Made by a program: the position numbers and the translations under genes. From assembly GCA_035502775.1 (NCBI GenBank), contig DATJUB010000013.1, forward strand, positions 48,618 to 112,617: a stretch of 64,000 bases of DNA, read 5' to 3'. Source of the DNA: 67-14 sp035502775 (GTDB lineage: Bacteria; Actinomycetota; Thermoleophilia; Solirubrobacterales; 70-9). How positions within the stretch are numbered: position 1 is the first letter of the stretch; every line of letters starts with the position of its first letter. Under the pieces are notes generated by a model. The model was not told the origin of the DNA. It did not search any database and was given only the letters and a program-made list of their open reading frames with translations. This document shows positions 8,134-19,809 of the stretch, one piece after another.

Positions 8134-8589
8134 ATGTCCAAAGCAACGCTGAACACAAACGCCGGGGCCATCGAGATCGAGTTCTTTGACGAGGACGCGC
8201 CGAAGACGGTCGAGAACTTCCGCAAGCTCGCGGCCGACGGCTTCTACGACGGCCTCGGTTTCCACCGCATCATCAAGGACTTCATGATCCAGGGCGGCTG
8301 CCCCCAGGGCACCGGCACCGGTGGCCCGGGCTACACCTTCGAGGACGAGTTCAACCAGCACAAGGTCGTCCGCGGCGCGCTGGCGATGGCCAACGCCGGC
8401 CCGAACACCAACGGCTCGCAGTTCTTCATCGTCACGATCCCGGCCGCCGATTGGCTCGACGGCAAGCACACCGTTTTCGGTGAGGTCGTGAGCGGTATGG
8501 ACGCGGTCGACGCGATCGAAGCCTCCGACACCGACGCGCGCGACAAGCCGCTCGAGCCGAAGGTGATCGAGTCGATTGACCTGAGCTGA
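8134..8589 (+). CDS. Peptidyl-prolyl cis-trans isomerase, cyclophilin type
   Basis: A 151-residue single-domain cyclophilin. Active-site features are FHRIIKDFMIQGG (catalytic Arg), the GSQFFI strand and WLDGKHTVFGEV. It lacks a signal peptide, so it should be a cytoplasmic proline isomerase that helps folding. The ATG at 8134 lies 6 bases after TAGGCT, a leaderless arrangement. The transcript ends at the long hairpin 8604-8653. Confidence 0.93.
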   Translation: MSKATLNTNAGAIEIEFFDEDAPKTVENFRKLAADGFYDGLGFHRIIKDFMIQGGCPQGTGTGGPGYTFEDEFNQHKVVRGALAMANAGPNTNGSQFFIVTIPAADWLDGKHTVFGEVVSGMDAVDAIEASDTDARDKPLEPKVIESIDLS

Positions 8590-8603
8590 CGCTCAGCAGC
8601 AGC

Positions 8604-8653
8604 GATGATGCTCCTTTTCTGCTCCCGATGGGCGCAGAAAAGAGAGCATCATC
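8604..8653. terminator. Bidirectional 19-bp hairpin
   Basis: GATGATGCTCCTTTTCTGC pairs over its full 19 bases with the right arm, apart from one bulged A, around an 11-base loop. It lies between the convergent cyclophilin and FMN-dehydrogenase genes, and the right arm contains the stop codon of the latter. Confidence 0.75.
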
Positions 8654-9824
8654 CGTTGTGCACCAGGGCTTCGGGCGTCAGCTCGGCCGGCGAGTTGAAG
8701 CCGGAAAGAGCCATGGCCAGGTCATAGTCGGCGAGGGTCGCCTTCAGCACCTTCTCGACTCCCGCCTGGCCCTCCAGTGCCAGCCCCCAGATGTAGGGGC
8801 GGCCGAGCAGGACCGCGTCGGCGCCGAGCGCCAATGCCTTGACGATGTCGGAACCGGTGCGGATACCGCTGTCGAACAGGATCGGGATCCGGCCGTCAAC
8901 GGCTTTCGCGACCCCGGGTAGCGCGTCGATGCTGGCGATCGCGCCATCCACCTGGCGGCCGCCGTGATTGGAGACGATGATCCCGTCGATCCCGATCTCG
9001 ATCGCCTGCCGGGCATCGTCCGGATGCTGGATTCCCTTGATGAGCAGCGGCAGCGAGGTGTGCCGGCGCAGCCACTCGATGCGATCCCAGGTGAGCGCCG
9101 GGTTGACGTATGAGCCGATGTAGTGGCCGGTGGCCATGCCCGGGTTCTCCTCCGGTGTCTCGTCGAGCGCGGCCCGGAAGGCCGGATCGGAGAAGAAGTT
9201 GGCGACGCCGACCTGGTTGATGAAAGGCAGCCAGGCGTTCTGCAGATCACGGGTCTTCCAGCCGGGAATGAAGGTGTCGACCGTGATCACGATCGCCTTG
9301 TATCCGGCGGCCTCGGCCCGCTTGACCATCGAGGCGGTGATGTCGTCGTCGTTGGTCCAGTAGAGCTGGAACCAGCGTTCGCCGTCGCCGTTGGCCTCGG
9401 CGATCTCCTCCATCGTCTTGTCGGCCGCGGTGCTGGTGATCCAAGGCAGGCCGAGCTCGGCCGCGGCGCGGGCCGAAGCCAGCTCGCCGTCCTCGTGGGC
9501 GAGGGTCTGCACCCCGATCGGGGCCAGCATCACCGGGGCCGGCATCTTCGTGCCGAGGATCTCGGTTTCGTGGGAGCGGTTGCTGACGTCGCGCAGCATG
9601 CGAGGCACGATCCGCCAGCGGTCGAAGCCCTCCCGGTTGTACTTCATGGTCAGCTCGGATCCGGCGGCCGCCGCGATGTAGCCGGCGTTGCGGTCGTCCA
9701 TCGCCTCGGCGGCGGCAGCTTCGAGCGCGCCGGTCTCCAGGGGCAGGCTCGGCAGCTCGCCGCCCAGCCCCTTCAGGTAGATCTCCTTGAAATGGTCGCC
9801 GTACTTCGGTTCGGGGATGCTCAA
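8649..9824 (-). CDS. FMN-dependent alpha-hydroxy-acid oxidase, lactate 2-monooxygenase-like
   Basis: A 391-residue TIM-barrel flavoprotein. The signature SNHGGRQVDGA carries the catalytic His and the flavin-contacting Arg; LFDSGIRTGSD and ADAVLLGRPYIWG bind FMN phosphate. The long insert and overall length (about 390) are closer to lactate 2-monooxygenase, which turns lactate plus O2 into acetate and CO2, than to glycolate oxidase; the substrate is not proved by sequence. The start is a TTG whose bases overlap the stop of the upstream K+ channel gene (TTGA), so the two are translationally coupled. Confidence 0.83.
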   Translation of the reverse strand: MSIPEPKYGDHFKEIYLKGLGGELPSLPLETGALEAAAAEAMDDRNAGYIAAAAGSELTMKYNREGFDRWRIVPRMLRDVSNRSHETEILGTKMPAPVMLAPIGVQTLAHEDGELASARAAAELGLPWITSTAADKTMEEIAEANGDGERWFQLYWTNDDDITASMVKRAEAAGYKAIVITVDTFIPGWKTRDLQNAWLPFINQVGVANFFSDPAFRAALDETPEENPGMATGHYIGSYVNPALTWDRIEWLRRHTSLPLLIKGIQHPDDARQAIEIGIDGIIVSNHGGRQVDGAIASIDALPGVAKAVDGRIPILFDSGIRTGSDIVKALALGADAVLLGRPYIWGLALEGQAGVEKVLKATLADYDLAMALSGFNSPAELTPEALVHNG

Positions 9825-10897
9825 GTGATCGACTCCGATCTGGTGATGTCGTCTTCCTGCGCGTCTATGTAGATCACCCGGTCGCCGGCCTCCAGGGGCA
9901 GGCAGCGGGCGTCGCCGGGACGCAGGACCTTGTCGCCGCGGACGACCGCGATCGCGGTCTCGCCGCGTTCCCGGTCGAGTGGTTCGCCGTGGGTCTCGAT
10001 CGTGCGTTCGTCGATGTCGAGACCGTCGCCGAAGGTCAGAAGGTCGTTGACGACCCGGGCCGCCTCGGGTGCCTCGGCGGCCATGCCGAGGATCCTGCCG
10101 GCCGAGCTGGAGGACACGATCACCTCGTCGGCCCCAGAGGATTTCAGCAGCTCCACGTTCACCTCTTCGCGGCAGGACGCGACGATGGTCGCCTTCGGCG
10201 CGAGTTCCCGCACCCGGAGGACGGTGAGCACTGACTGCTCATCCGAGCTGAGCGCCACGATCACGGTCGAGGCGTGGGGGACGCCGGCCGCCTTCAGGAC
10301 GTCGAGGTCGTAGGCCGAACCGAGGATGCCGTTGACGTCGACCGAGTTGGCGACTTCCAGCGATTCCTCGGAGGTGTCGATCGCGACCGCCGGACAGTCG
10401 TCCTGATGGTTTCGCAGGTACTCGAGCGCCGAGCGGCCCTTGATCCCGAAACCGCAGACCACGATGTGGTCGTGCAGATCCTTCTGCCAGCTTTTCAGGC
10501 GGAACATGAATTTCGATTTGTCGGCCAAGACCTGAAGCGTAGTTCCTACCAGCAGAATCAGGAACAGGACCCGCAGCGGGGTGATCACGACGGTCGTGAT
10601 GAAGCGGGACCACTGGGTGTCGGGCACGATGTCGCCGTATCCGGTGGTGGTGATCGTCACGGTCGCGTAGTAGAAGGCGTCGATGAAGGTGAGCGGGTTG
10701 TCGCCCCGGGCGTCGTAGTAGCCGTCGCGCCCGATGTAGGTGATCATCGTGACCAGCAGCAGCAGGCAGACGGCCAGCACGACACGGTGGATGATCGCCC
10801 GGAGAGGGTCCGCGCTGACGCTCACGAACTTGAACCGATCGAGTGGGATCGGCTGCGGCTGCGGTTTCTTCTTGTCCCCGGACAACGCTGGCAGCAT
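9821..10897 (-). CDS. Two-TM potassium channel with RCK (TrkA-N/TrkA-C) domain
   Basis: A 358-residue protein: short basic N-terminus, TM1 (about 35-55), pore with selectivity filter TTGYGD (84-89), TM2 (about 97-120), then a cytoplasmic RCK/TrkA-N domain starting HIVVCGFGIKGRS and a TrkA-C-like end. MthK-like channels of this kind are gated by ligands such as Ca2+ or nucleotides bound to the RCK domain. The frame runs far upstream, but that extension is antisense to mutA, so ATG 10897 is the start. It is coupled to the lactate-oxidase-like gene, perhaps linking ion flux to metabolism (inference). Confidence 0.9.
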   Translation of the reverse strand: MLPALSGDKKKPQPQPIPLDRFKFVSVSADPLRAIIHRVVLAVCLLLLVTMITYIGRDGYYDARGDNPLTFIDAFYYATVTITTTGYGDIVPDTQWSRFITTVVITPLRVLFLILLVGTTLQVLADKSKFMFRLKSWQKDLHDHIVVCGFGIKGRSALEYLRNHQDDCPAVAIDTSEESLEVANSVDVNGILGSAYDLDVLKAAGVPHASTVIVALSSDEQSVLTVLRVRELAPKATIVASCREEVNVELLKSSGADEVIVSSSSAGRILGMAAEAPEAARVVNDLLTFGDGLDIDERTIETHGEPLDRERGETAIAVVRGDKVLRPGDARCLPLEAGDRVIYIDAQEDDITRSESIT

Positions 10898-10966
10898 AGT
10901 CGCGCCGAGGGGTGACACCCGGGATAGAGGCCCCCTGCCGCGGAAGGCAGATACCCTGTGGGGTCG

Positions 10967-13050
10967 ATGCCCAGCGCCGAAAAAGACAACTTCACAGAAG
11001 GTTTCGCGCCCGTCACCTACGAGCAGTGGGCCGAGGCGGCGACCAAGGGGGACGACGGCGCCGAGCTGGCGACGGTCCTCGAAGACGGACTCGAAGCCAA
11101 GTGGCTCTATACCCGTGAGGACGCGCTCGCGCCCGATCCGGCGGGTCTGCCGAACGAGGCGCCCTTCGTGCGCGGCACCCGCGCCGGCCGCCACTGGCAG
11201 ATCCGCCAGGTTCACGGCCATCCCGACCGTTCGGCCGCGAACCGCGAGATCCTCGAGGATCTGAACGGTGGCGTAACCGAGGTCACCCTCGCCTTCGACC
11301 GGGCGGCCCGTCACGGCCTCGGCCCCGACTCGCCTGATTTCGAGAAGGAGCGCGGCCTCAACGGCATCGGCATCTCGAATCTCGACGATCTCAGCATCGT
11401 GCTCGACGGCGTCTATCTCGACATGGCCGGCATCGCGCTCGACGCCGGGGCCGCCACCCTGCCCGCGGCGGCTCTGCTCGCCGCCCATTGGCGCGAGAAC
11501 GGCATCGCGCCCGATCAGGCGATCGCCTCGTTCCGGGCCGATCCGCTCGGAACTCTCGCCCGCGAGGGCAGCCTGCCCTTCTCCCCGGAGGATGGTTTGG
11601 CCAGGGCCGCGAACCTGGCGCTGGAGACCAGCCGCACCTACGCCAAGGTGCGCGCCCTCGGGGTCGACACCAACGCCTACGTGGAAGCCGGGGCCAGCAC
11701 CGCCTGGGAGCTCGCGATCTCGATCGCCACCGCGGTCGAGCATCTGCGGGCCGGAATCGAAGTCGGCATGGACCCGGCGACCACCGCCACGCAGATCGAG
11801 TTCAACCTCGGGGTAGGCCCGGACCAGTTCCTGGAGATGGCCAAGTTCCGCGCGATCCGCCGCCTCTGGGCCCGTGTGCTCGAGGAGTGCGGGGTTCCCG
11901 CCGCCGGACGCCATTCCGCCACCTACGGCCAGACCACGGCCCGCATGATCACGGCGGTCGATCCCTGGGTCAACATGCTGCGGGTCACGACCGGCACCTT
12001 CGCGGCCGGGACCGGTGGCGCCGACGGCATCACGGTCACTCCTTTCGACCGCGCGATCGGCCAGCCGGGGGATCTCGGCCGTCGCATCGCCCGCAACACC
12101 CAGATCGTGCTGCAGGACGAGTCCTCGCTCGGTCGCATCAGCGATCCCGCGGCCGGCTCCTGGTACGTCGAGGTGCTGACCGATGAGGTCGCTCAGGCCG
12201 CCTGGCAGCGCTTCACCGAGATCGAGCGTGAGGGTGGTGCCCTCGCGGCGCTGCGCTCCGGAATGATCGCGGCCAAGCTCACCGAGCAGGCAGATATCCG
12301 CGAGGACGAGCTGGCCCACCGGGTGCGTGTGATGACCGGCATCAACGAGTTCCCGCTGCTCGGCGACGACGGCACCTCGCCTGAGACCGTCGATCGCGAG
12401 GCCATCGCCAGGATCGACGCGGCCCGTCTCGCCGAACGTCCGGACATTTCCGGCCTCGACGGTCTGGCCTCGGTCCCGGCCGAGAACAGGCTCGAACGCG
12501 CGGCCGCTCTGGCCTCCGCCGGTGCCCGCATCGACGAGATCGGTGCCGCCCTCAACCAGGGTCTCGGCGGCGAGAGCGCGCTCGAGGCACCGATCGTGTC
12601 CCGTCCGGACTCCGCACCGTTCGAACGTCTTCGCACCGCGGCCCGCGAGCATGAGCAGGCGGGCAAGGACCGCCCGCAGATCTATCTGGCCTGCATGGGC
12701 GCGATCGCTTCCCACGTCAACCTGGCCAACTGGGCGAAGAGCTTCTTCGAGGTGTCCGGCATCGAGACCGTGCCCTCCGGCGCGCTGGACGGCAATGCCG
12801 ATCAGGCGGCGACCTTCAAGGCAGGTGGTTTCACCATCGCCGCCGTATGTGCCAGTAAGCGTGAGACACCGGAAGACGTGGCCGACCTGGTCGAGCGCCT
12901 GCGCGAGGCCGGGGCGGAGTACGTCTACATGATCAATTCGACACCGGAACTGAACGAGGCCGCCGGGGCCGACGAGGTTCTGAAGAACGGCGTGAACATG
13001 GTCGAGGTCCTGACCGCCGCCCTCAATCGCCTCGGAGTGGAGGTCCCCTC

Positions 13051-13054
<4 letters not shown>
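10967..13054 (+). CDS. mutA: Methylmalonyl-CoA mutase small (non-catalytic) subunit
   Basis: A 695-residue MutA. It has the mutase TIM-barrel region followed by a degenerate B12-binding-like domain without the DxHxxG motif, as expected for the small subunit of the heterodimer. With MutB it interconverts methylmalonyl-CoA and succinyl-CoA in propionate, odd-chain fatty acid and branched-chain amino acid metabolism. The ATG at 10967 is favoured over GTG 10958 because TACCCT sits 9 bases upstream. The stop overlaps the mutB start (ATGA). I see no cobalamin riboswitch upstream. Confidence 0.92.
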
Positions 13055-15299
<2,245 letters not shown>

Positions 15300-15300
<1 letters not shown>

Positions 15301-16307
15301 TGTCCGAGCGCCCCTCGGTCGAAGAACTGAAGGCGGGGGTCGAGAGTGGGGACCGGGGCGCCTTGTCGCGCGCGATCACGCTCGCCGAGTCGCGCCGTCC
15401 CGACGACCAGGAACAGGCCCAGGAACTGATCGCCGAGCTCCTGCCCCGTACCGGCAGGGCCCGGCGGGTCGGGATCACGGGTGTGCCCGGCGCGGGCAAG
15501 TCGACCACGATCGAGACGCTCGGCCTCTGGCTGATCGAACAGGGCCTGAAGGTCGCGGTGCTGGTGATCGATCCGTCCAGTGCCCGGACCGGTGGCAGCA
15601 TCCTCGGTGACAAGACCAGGATGCAGTCGCTCAGCGTCAGCCCGAACGCGTACATCCGGCCCTCGCCCTCGGGCGGTGTGCTCGGCGGAGTGGCCCGCAA
15701 GACGCGGGAGGCGATGCTGCTCTGCGAGGCCGCCGGTTTCGATGTGATCCTGGTCGAGTCGGTCGGGGTCGGACAGTCCGAATCGGAGCTGGCCGAGCTG
15801 GTCGACAGTCTCTGCCTGCTGCTGGTTCCCGGCGCGGGTGACGAGCTTCAGGGGATCAAGCGGGGGATCATGGAACTTGCCGACCTGATCGTCGTGAACA
15901 AGGCCGATGGCGATCGTGTCCCACTGGCCAAGCGGGCGCGCGGTGACTACCGTCACGCGCTTCGCATGCTGCCGCCTTCGACTCCCGGCTGGGAGACGCC
16001 GGTGCTGATCGCCTCCGCCACCGAGAAGACCGGCCTGGCCGAGATCTGGGAGACGATCGAGAAGCATCGGGAGCTGCTTGAGGAGACCGGCCTGCTTCAG
16101 GAGCGGCGTCTGCGCCAGCAGCAGCGCTGGCTCTCATCGATGATCGAGGAGGCGGTGCTGACCGCTTTCTATGGCCGGGATGGGGTTCCGGAGGCGATCG
16201 CCGAGGCCGAGAAGGGCGTCGCCGACGCGAAGATCACCGTTCCCCAGGCGACGCTGAAGGTGATCGAGGCGGCGGGCCTGGGCTCGGCCGGGATCACCAA
16301 GGATTGA
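15300..16307 (+). CDS. meaB: Methylmalonyl-CoA mutase-associated GTPase MeaB
   Basis: A 335-residue G3E P-loop GTPase. Walker A is GVPGAGKST (about 61-69), with DPSSARTGGSILGDKTRM, the switch-region VESVGVGQSE and the NKAD guanine-specificity motif. MeaB delivers or protects adenosylcobalamin on the mutase and edits inactive cofactor using GTP hydrolysis. The start ATG shares one base with the mutB stop (TGATG), so production is coupled to the mutase. Confidence 0.95.
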
Positions 16308-16336
16308 ACTCAAAGCTCAGCATGCCCAAACTAGAG

Positions 16337-16353
16337 TTAAGTCACGCCTAAAC
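16337..16353 (+). promoter_or_regulatory. Putative DtxR/MntR-type operator before the oxidase-ZIP operon
   Basis: TTAAGTCACGCCTAAAC matches 13 of 17 positions of the site directly upstream of the MntR-like gene (TTGAGCCTAGCCTAAAC, 21548-21564). On the other strand both begin GTTTAGGC, as in DtxR-family boxes. It lies 17 bases before the oxidase start, in position to block a leaderless promoter (possible -10 TTTACT). Confidence 0.6.
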
Positions 16354-16370
16354 TTTGATTTACTGTCGGT

Positions 16371-17474
16371 ATGGAACCGACGGACCCGAAGGATGAGACG
16401 GGCGGGCTGACACGCAGGAAACTTCTGCGGCGAGCGGGGATCACGGCGGCCGCCGGAGGGGCCGGGGCCATCCTCGGATCGAAGGCCGCCGCGGCCGGTG
16501 AGAGCCACGACATGGCATCCATGGGCGAGGGGCAGATGGGAAGCATGGGTTCGGACGCCATGCTCCAGATGCATGCCGGCAACCACGAGGGTCCGACCTT
16601 CCGGGCCGGCACGATGGTGGACTACGCCGCCAACGGCTTCGATCCGACCGAGATCCTGCGGGACTTCGACTGGGGCCGGACCAGCAAGCTCCCGGACGGC
16701 CGCACCCTGCGCGAGTGGGACGTCAACGCGATCGACAAGGAGCTCGAGGTGGCGCCCGGCGTGATGTTCCCCGCCTGGACCTTCGATGGCAAGGTGCCCG
16801 GACCGACCCTTCGGGCGAAGGAGGGCGAGCGCCTGCGGATCAACTTCGGCAACGGCTCGGCCCATCCGCACACCATGCATTTCCATGGCATCCACCGGGC
16901 AGAGATGGACGGGGTCCCCGGGATCGGGGCGGGCCTGATCCAGCCCGGCGAGCGCACCGTCTACGAGTTCGAGGCCGAGCCGTTCGGCCTCCACCTCTTC
17001 CACTGCCACGCCGAACCGCTGGCCGAGCACATCGCCCGCGGCATGTACGGCACGATCATCATCGACCCCGAGCAGGGGCGGCCCCCGGCCGATGAGATGG
17101 TGATGGTTCAGGCGGGCTACAACACCACGCTCGACGGACTCGGCAACCAGCTCTACTTCGTCAACGGCATCCCCTTCGCCTACATGCACGAGACGGTCAA
17201 GGTGAAGCGGAACGAGCTGGTACGGGTCTACCTGACCAACCTGCTCGAGTACGACCCGGTCAACTCGTTCCATCTCCACGGGAACTTCTTCGAGTACTAC
17301 CCGACCGGAACCCGGCTGGAGTCCTCCGAGTTCACCGACACGATCTCCCAGGTCCAGGGTCAGCGCGGCATCCTCGAGATCAAGTTCCCCTATCTCGGCA
17401 AGTACATGTTCCACGCCCACAAGACCGAGTTCGCCGAGCTCGGCTGGATGGGTTTCTTCGAGGTGATCGAGTGA
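16371..17474 (+). CDS. Exported two-domain multicopper oxidase
   Basis: A 367-residue protein with a Tat-type signal (TRRKLLRRAG, Arg pair at 15-16, then a hydrophobic Ala/Gly stretch). A Met/His-rich segment at 48-72 may handle copper. Cupredoxin domain 1 carries HPHTMHFHG (165-173) and HCHAEPLAEHIARGM (211-225), which supplies a type 1 site (Cys212, His220, Met225). Domain 2 carries HLHG (301-304) and HAH (348-350) but no Cys, so it lacks a type 1 site. The histidines can form a trinuclear cluster between subunits. Possible activities are phenol, metal (Mn2+, Fe2+, Cu+) or nitrite oxidoreduction. It is coupled (GTGA overlap) to a ZIP transporter and carries an MntR-like operator, so a metal role is favoured by inference. 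Confidence 0.82.
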   Translation: MEPTDPKDETGGLTRRKLLRRAGITAAAGGAGAILGSKAAAAGESHDMASMGEGQMGSMGSDAMLQMHAGNHEGPTFRAGTMVDYAANGFDPTEILRDFDWGRTSKLPDGRTLREWDVNAIDKELEVAPGVMFPAWTFDGKVPGPTLRAKEGERLRINFGNGSAHPHTMHFHGIHRAEMDGVPGIGAGLIQPGERTVYEFEAEPFGLHLFHCHAEPLAEHIARGMYGTIIIDPEQGRPPADEMVMVQAGYNTTLDGLGNQLYFVNGIPFAYMHETVKVKRNELVRVYLTNLLEYDPVNSFHLHGNFFEYYPTGTRLESSEFTDTISQVQGQRGILEIKFPYLGKYMFHAHKTEFAELGWMGFFEVIE

Positions 17475-18652
17475 CACGCGGGCTTCAGAGGACACCGCTC
17501 TGGCTGCTCGGCCTGGGTGTGGTCGCCGTGGTCACGCTGGTTCTGTTCGCGATCGGATCGCTCGGCGGGGACACGCTGCCCGAGCGGAACGGCCCGCCGA
17601 TCGAGGATCTGCGGGTCGAGAAGACGGTGTTGAAGCCGGGCGAGATCGATCTGACCCTGAGGAACGCCGGCCCCGACGCCGTGACCGTCGCCCAGGTCAT
17701 GGTCAATGATTCATACGTCGATTTCAGTGGCGGGGAGCAACCGGTCGGCCGGCTCGGCGAGGAGACTCTCACGCTCGACTACCCGTGGGTGGAGGGGTCT
17801 CCCTACGAGATCGGCATGCTGACCTCGACCGGGGTGGTGATCCCGCACACGATCGCGGCAGCGGTCGAGACGCCGGAGGCGGGCGGCGACTTCATGATGT
17901 CGATGATCCTGATCGGGCTCTACGTCGGCGTGATCCCGGTGACTCTCGGCATGCTCGCCCTGCCGGTGCTGCGCCGCGGCGGCCGCCGCTGGACTTCGGC
18001 CCTGATCGCCTTCACGGTCGGTCTGCTCGGCTTCCTGGTGATCGACGGCACGCTCGAGGCGCTCGATCTGGCCGCCCAGGGTTCCGGGGCCTTCGGCGGC
18101 GGCGCACTCGTATTCCTCGGAGCCGGCCTGGCCTTCCTCGGCCTTTCCGGGCTCGATTCCTGGCTGAAGGCCCGCCGCGCCAGATCGAAGGCTTCGGGCG
18201 CGTCCGCCTGGCAGCTCGCGACGATGGTCGCGATCGGGATCGGCCTGCACAACTTCGGTGAAGGGCTCGCGATCGGCTCCGCCTATTCCATCGGCGAGCT
18301 CGCGCTCGGAACCTTCCTGATCGTCGGTTTCGCGGTGCACAACACAACCGAGGGCCTCGCGATCGTGGCACCGCTGGCTGAGGAGAAGGTGAGGCCCGTG
18401 CGGCTGCTCGGTCTCGGCATCGTGGCCGGAGGACCGGCCGTGTTCGGCGCCCTGATCGGCGGCTCGGTCTCCAGCGAGGAGCTGGCGGCGGGATTGATCG
18501 GCTTCGGCGTCGGAGCGATCCTTCAGGTGATCGTGCAGCTGGCCCCCGCGATGAAGGACAGGGCGGGCAAGTTGCTCAGCCCGGTCAACGCGGCGGCGAT
18601 CGGCCTCGGAGCCCTGGTCCTCTACCTGACGGGCCTCCTGGTAGCCATCTAG
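17471..18652 (+). CDS. ZIP-family metal permease with extra N-terminal extracytoplasmic domain
   Basis: A 393-residue protein. One N-terminal TM (about 10-28) leads into a beta-rich domain of about 100 residues (29-135) outside the membrane, then a ZIP-like bundle of TMs. Metal-binding signatures are GIGLHNFGEGLAIG and FAVHNTTEGLAI (the HNxxEG pairs of TM4 and TM5). ZIP proteins move Zn2+, Mn2+ or Fe2+, usually toward the cytoplasm. The added domain before the permease is unusual and could receive metal from the oxidase encoded just upstream. GTG start overlaps the oxidase stop. Metal selectivity is not certain. Confidence 0.83.
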   Translation: MTRGLQRTPLWLLGLGVVAVVTLVLFAIGSLGGDTLPERNGPPIEDLRVEKTVLKPGEIDLTLRNAGPDAVTVAQVMVNDSYVDFSGGEQPVGRLGEETLTLDYPWVEGSPYEIGMLTSTGVVIPHTIAAAVETPEAGGDFMMSMILIGLYVGVIPVTLGMLALPVLRRGGRRWTSALIAFTVGLLGFLVIDGTLEALDLAAQGSGAFGGGALVFLGAGLAFLGLSGLDSWLKARRARSKASGASAWQLATMVAIGIGLHNFGEGLAIGSAYSIGELALGTFLIVGFAVHNTTEGLAIVAPLAEEKVRPVRLLGLGIVAGGPAVFGALIGGSVSSEELAAGLIGFGVGAILQVIVQLAPAMKDRAGKLLSPVNAAAIGLGALVLYLTGLLVAI

Positions 18653-18676
18653 AACCAAACCACCCCGGCACCCAAG

Positions 18677-18725
18677 GCCCTGGCAACGATTTCTAATGAC
18701 AGTCATTAGAAATCGTTGCCAGGGC
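18677..18725 (+). terminator. Perfect 23-bp hairpin with 3-base loop
   Basis: GCCCTGGCAACGATTTCTAA continuing TGA pairs base for base with its complement at 18703-18725 around loop CAG. It sits 25 bases after the ZIP stop. No run of T follows, only GT-rich sequence. Confidence 0.7.
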
Positions 18726-18759
18726 TTGTGGGTTTGGGGGTCGCTAAGTTTCCGGGACG

Positions 18760-19449
18760 ATGATTGGACCCGACGACGCCGAGATCCGAGTGCTGGGCTG
18801 CCTGATCGAGAAGCAGAAGACCACGCCCGATCAGTACCCGCTCACCCTCAACTCCCTGCGGCTGGCCTGCAACCAGTCGACCAACCGCGATCCGGTGGTC
18901 GAGTACGACGAAGCGACCGTGCGCCGGGCGCTCGGGGAGCTCGGCCGGCGCCGCTGGATCCGCGGCGCCTCCGGTCACACCAGCCGGGCCCAGAAGTACC
19001 GGCATCTGCTCGACACCGAGCTGAAGCTGGACGACGACCAGATCGCGGTGCTGGCGGTGCTGATGCTGCGTGGCCCACAGACCCCGGGCGAGCTGAAGCA
19101 GCGGACCGAGCGGCTCTTCGCCTTCCACGATCTCGCCGCGATCCACACCACTCTCGACGCCCTGATCTCCCGGGATCTGGTCGAGCGCCTTCAGCGCCGT
19201 CCCGGCCAGAAGGAGGAGCGCTACCGGCAGCTGCTGGGCGGCGAGGCCGACGAAACCGAGGCGGCGGTGAGTCCCGCCGAAGGGATCGCCCACGCCGGCG
19301 ATTCCGCTGATCGGAGCACGACCCCCGTGCGCCAACCACTGCCGGTCCCGGTCGACACCCCGGAGACCGAACGCATCGAACGCCTCGAGAGGGAGGTGGC
19401 CGAGCTGCGTGCGGAGCTCAACTCCTTGAAGGACCAGCTCGGCGCCTGA
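18760..19449 (+). CDS. YceH family protein (DUF480)
   Basis: A 229-residue protein with two winged-helix-like halves, recognised by LGCLIEKQKTTPDQYPLTLN and LACNQSTNRDPV at the N-terminus and LMLRGPQTPGELKQRTERL in the middle. The C-terminal 30 residues form a coiled coil (ERIERLEREVAELRAELNSL). The YceH function is unresolved; a nucleic-acid or regulatory role is often assumed from the fold. It has no operon partner other than the DUF2630 gene 37 bases downstream. Confidence 0.88.
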   Translation: MIGPDDAEIRVLGCLIEKQKTTPDQYPLTLNSLRLACNQSTNRDPVVEYDEATVRRALGELGRRRWIRGASGHTSRAQKYRHLLDTELKLDDDQIAVLAVLMLRGPQTPGELKQRTERLFAFHDLAAIHTTLDALISRDLVERLQRRPGQKEERYRQLLGGEADETEAAVSPAEGIAHAGDSADRSTTPVRQPLPVPVDTPETERIERLEREVAELRAELNSLKDQLGA

Positions 19450-19486
19450 ATAAGCTAGGCCTCGGAACTCGAACGAAGGAGGCCGC

Positions 19487-19735
19487 ATGGAGGATCGGGA
19501 AGTACTCAGCCACATCGACGAGCTCGTTAAGGAGGAGCACGACCTTCGCAGGCGCCACGAGGAGACCGAAACCGGTCTGGACGATGCCGACAAGGCCCGG
19601 CTCGACAAGCTCGAGGTAGACCTCGACCGCTACTGGGATCTGCTGCGCCAGCGCCGCTCGATGCGGGAAACGGGCGGCGACCCGGACGACGCGGCGATAC
19701 GCGACGAGCGGACCGTGGAGGGCTACGAGCAGTAG
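19487..19735 (+). CDS. DUF2630 family protein
   Basis: An 82-residue highly charged, helical protein (SHIDELVKEEHDLRRRHE, LDRYWDLLRQRRSMRETGGD) that matches DUF2630, a small actinobacterial family of unknown function. An AGGAGG site precedes ATG 19487. The product is probably a cytoplasmic two-helix hairpin. Confidence 0.85.
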   Translation: MEDREVLSHIDELVKEEHDLRRRHEETETGLDDADKARLDKLEVDLDRYWDLLRQRRSMRETGGDPDDAAIRDERTVEGYEQ

Positions 19736-19809
19736 CGCCGCTTCTCGGAGCGGATGAATACCGACAGCGTGGATGCCCCGGGCCGGAGGGCGCGGGGTAT
19801 GTTCAGACG

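Noticed and set aside
10898..10966. Cobalamin riboswitch before the B12-dependent mutase operon
   Set aside because: The gap between the divergent channel and mutA is only 69 bases, with a -10 box near the start. A B12 aptamer would need about 200 bases.
10898..12715. Long minus-strand frame extending the K+ channel upstream by about 600 residues
   Set aside because: It is antisense to mutA, low-complexity Arg/Gly/Asp-rich, and matches the shadow frames that GC-rich codons produce. The channel starts at 10897.
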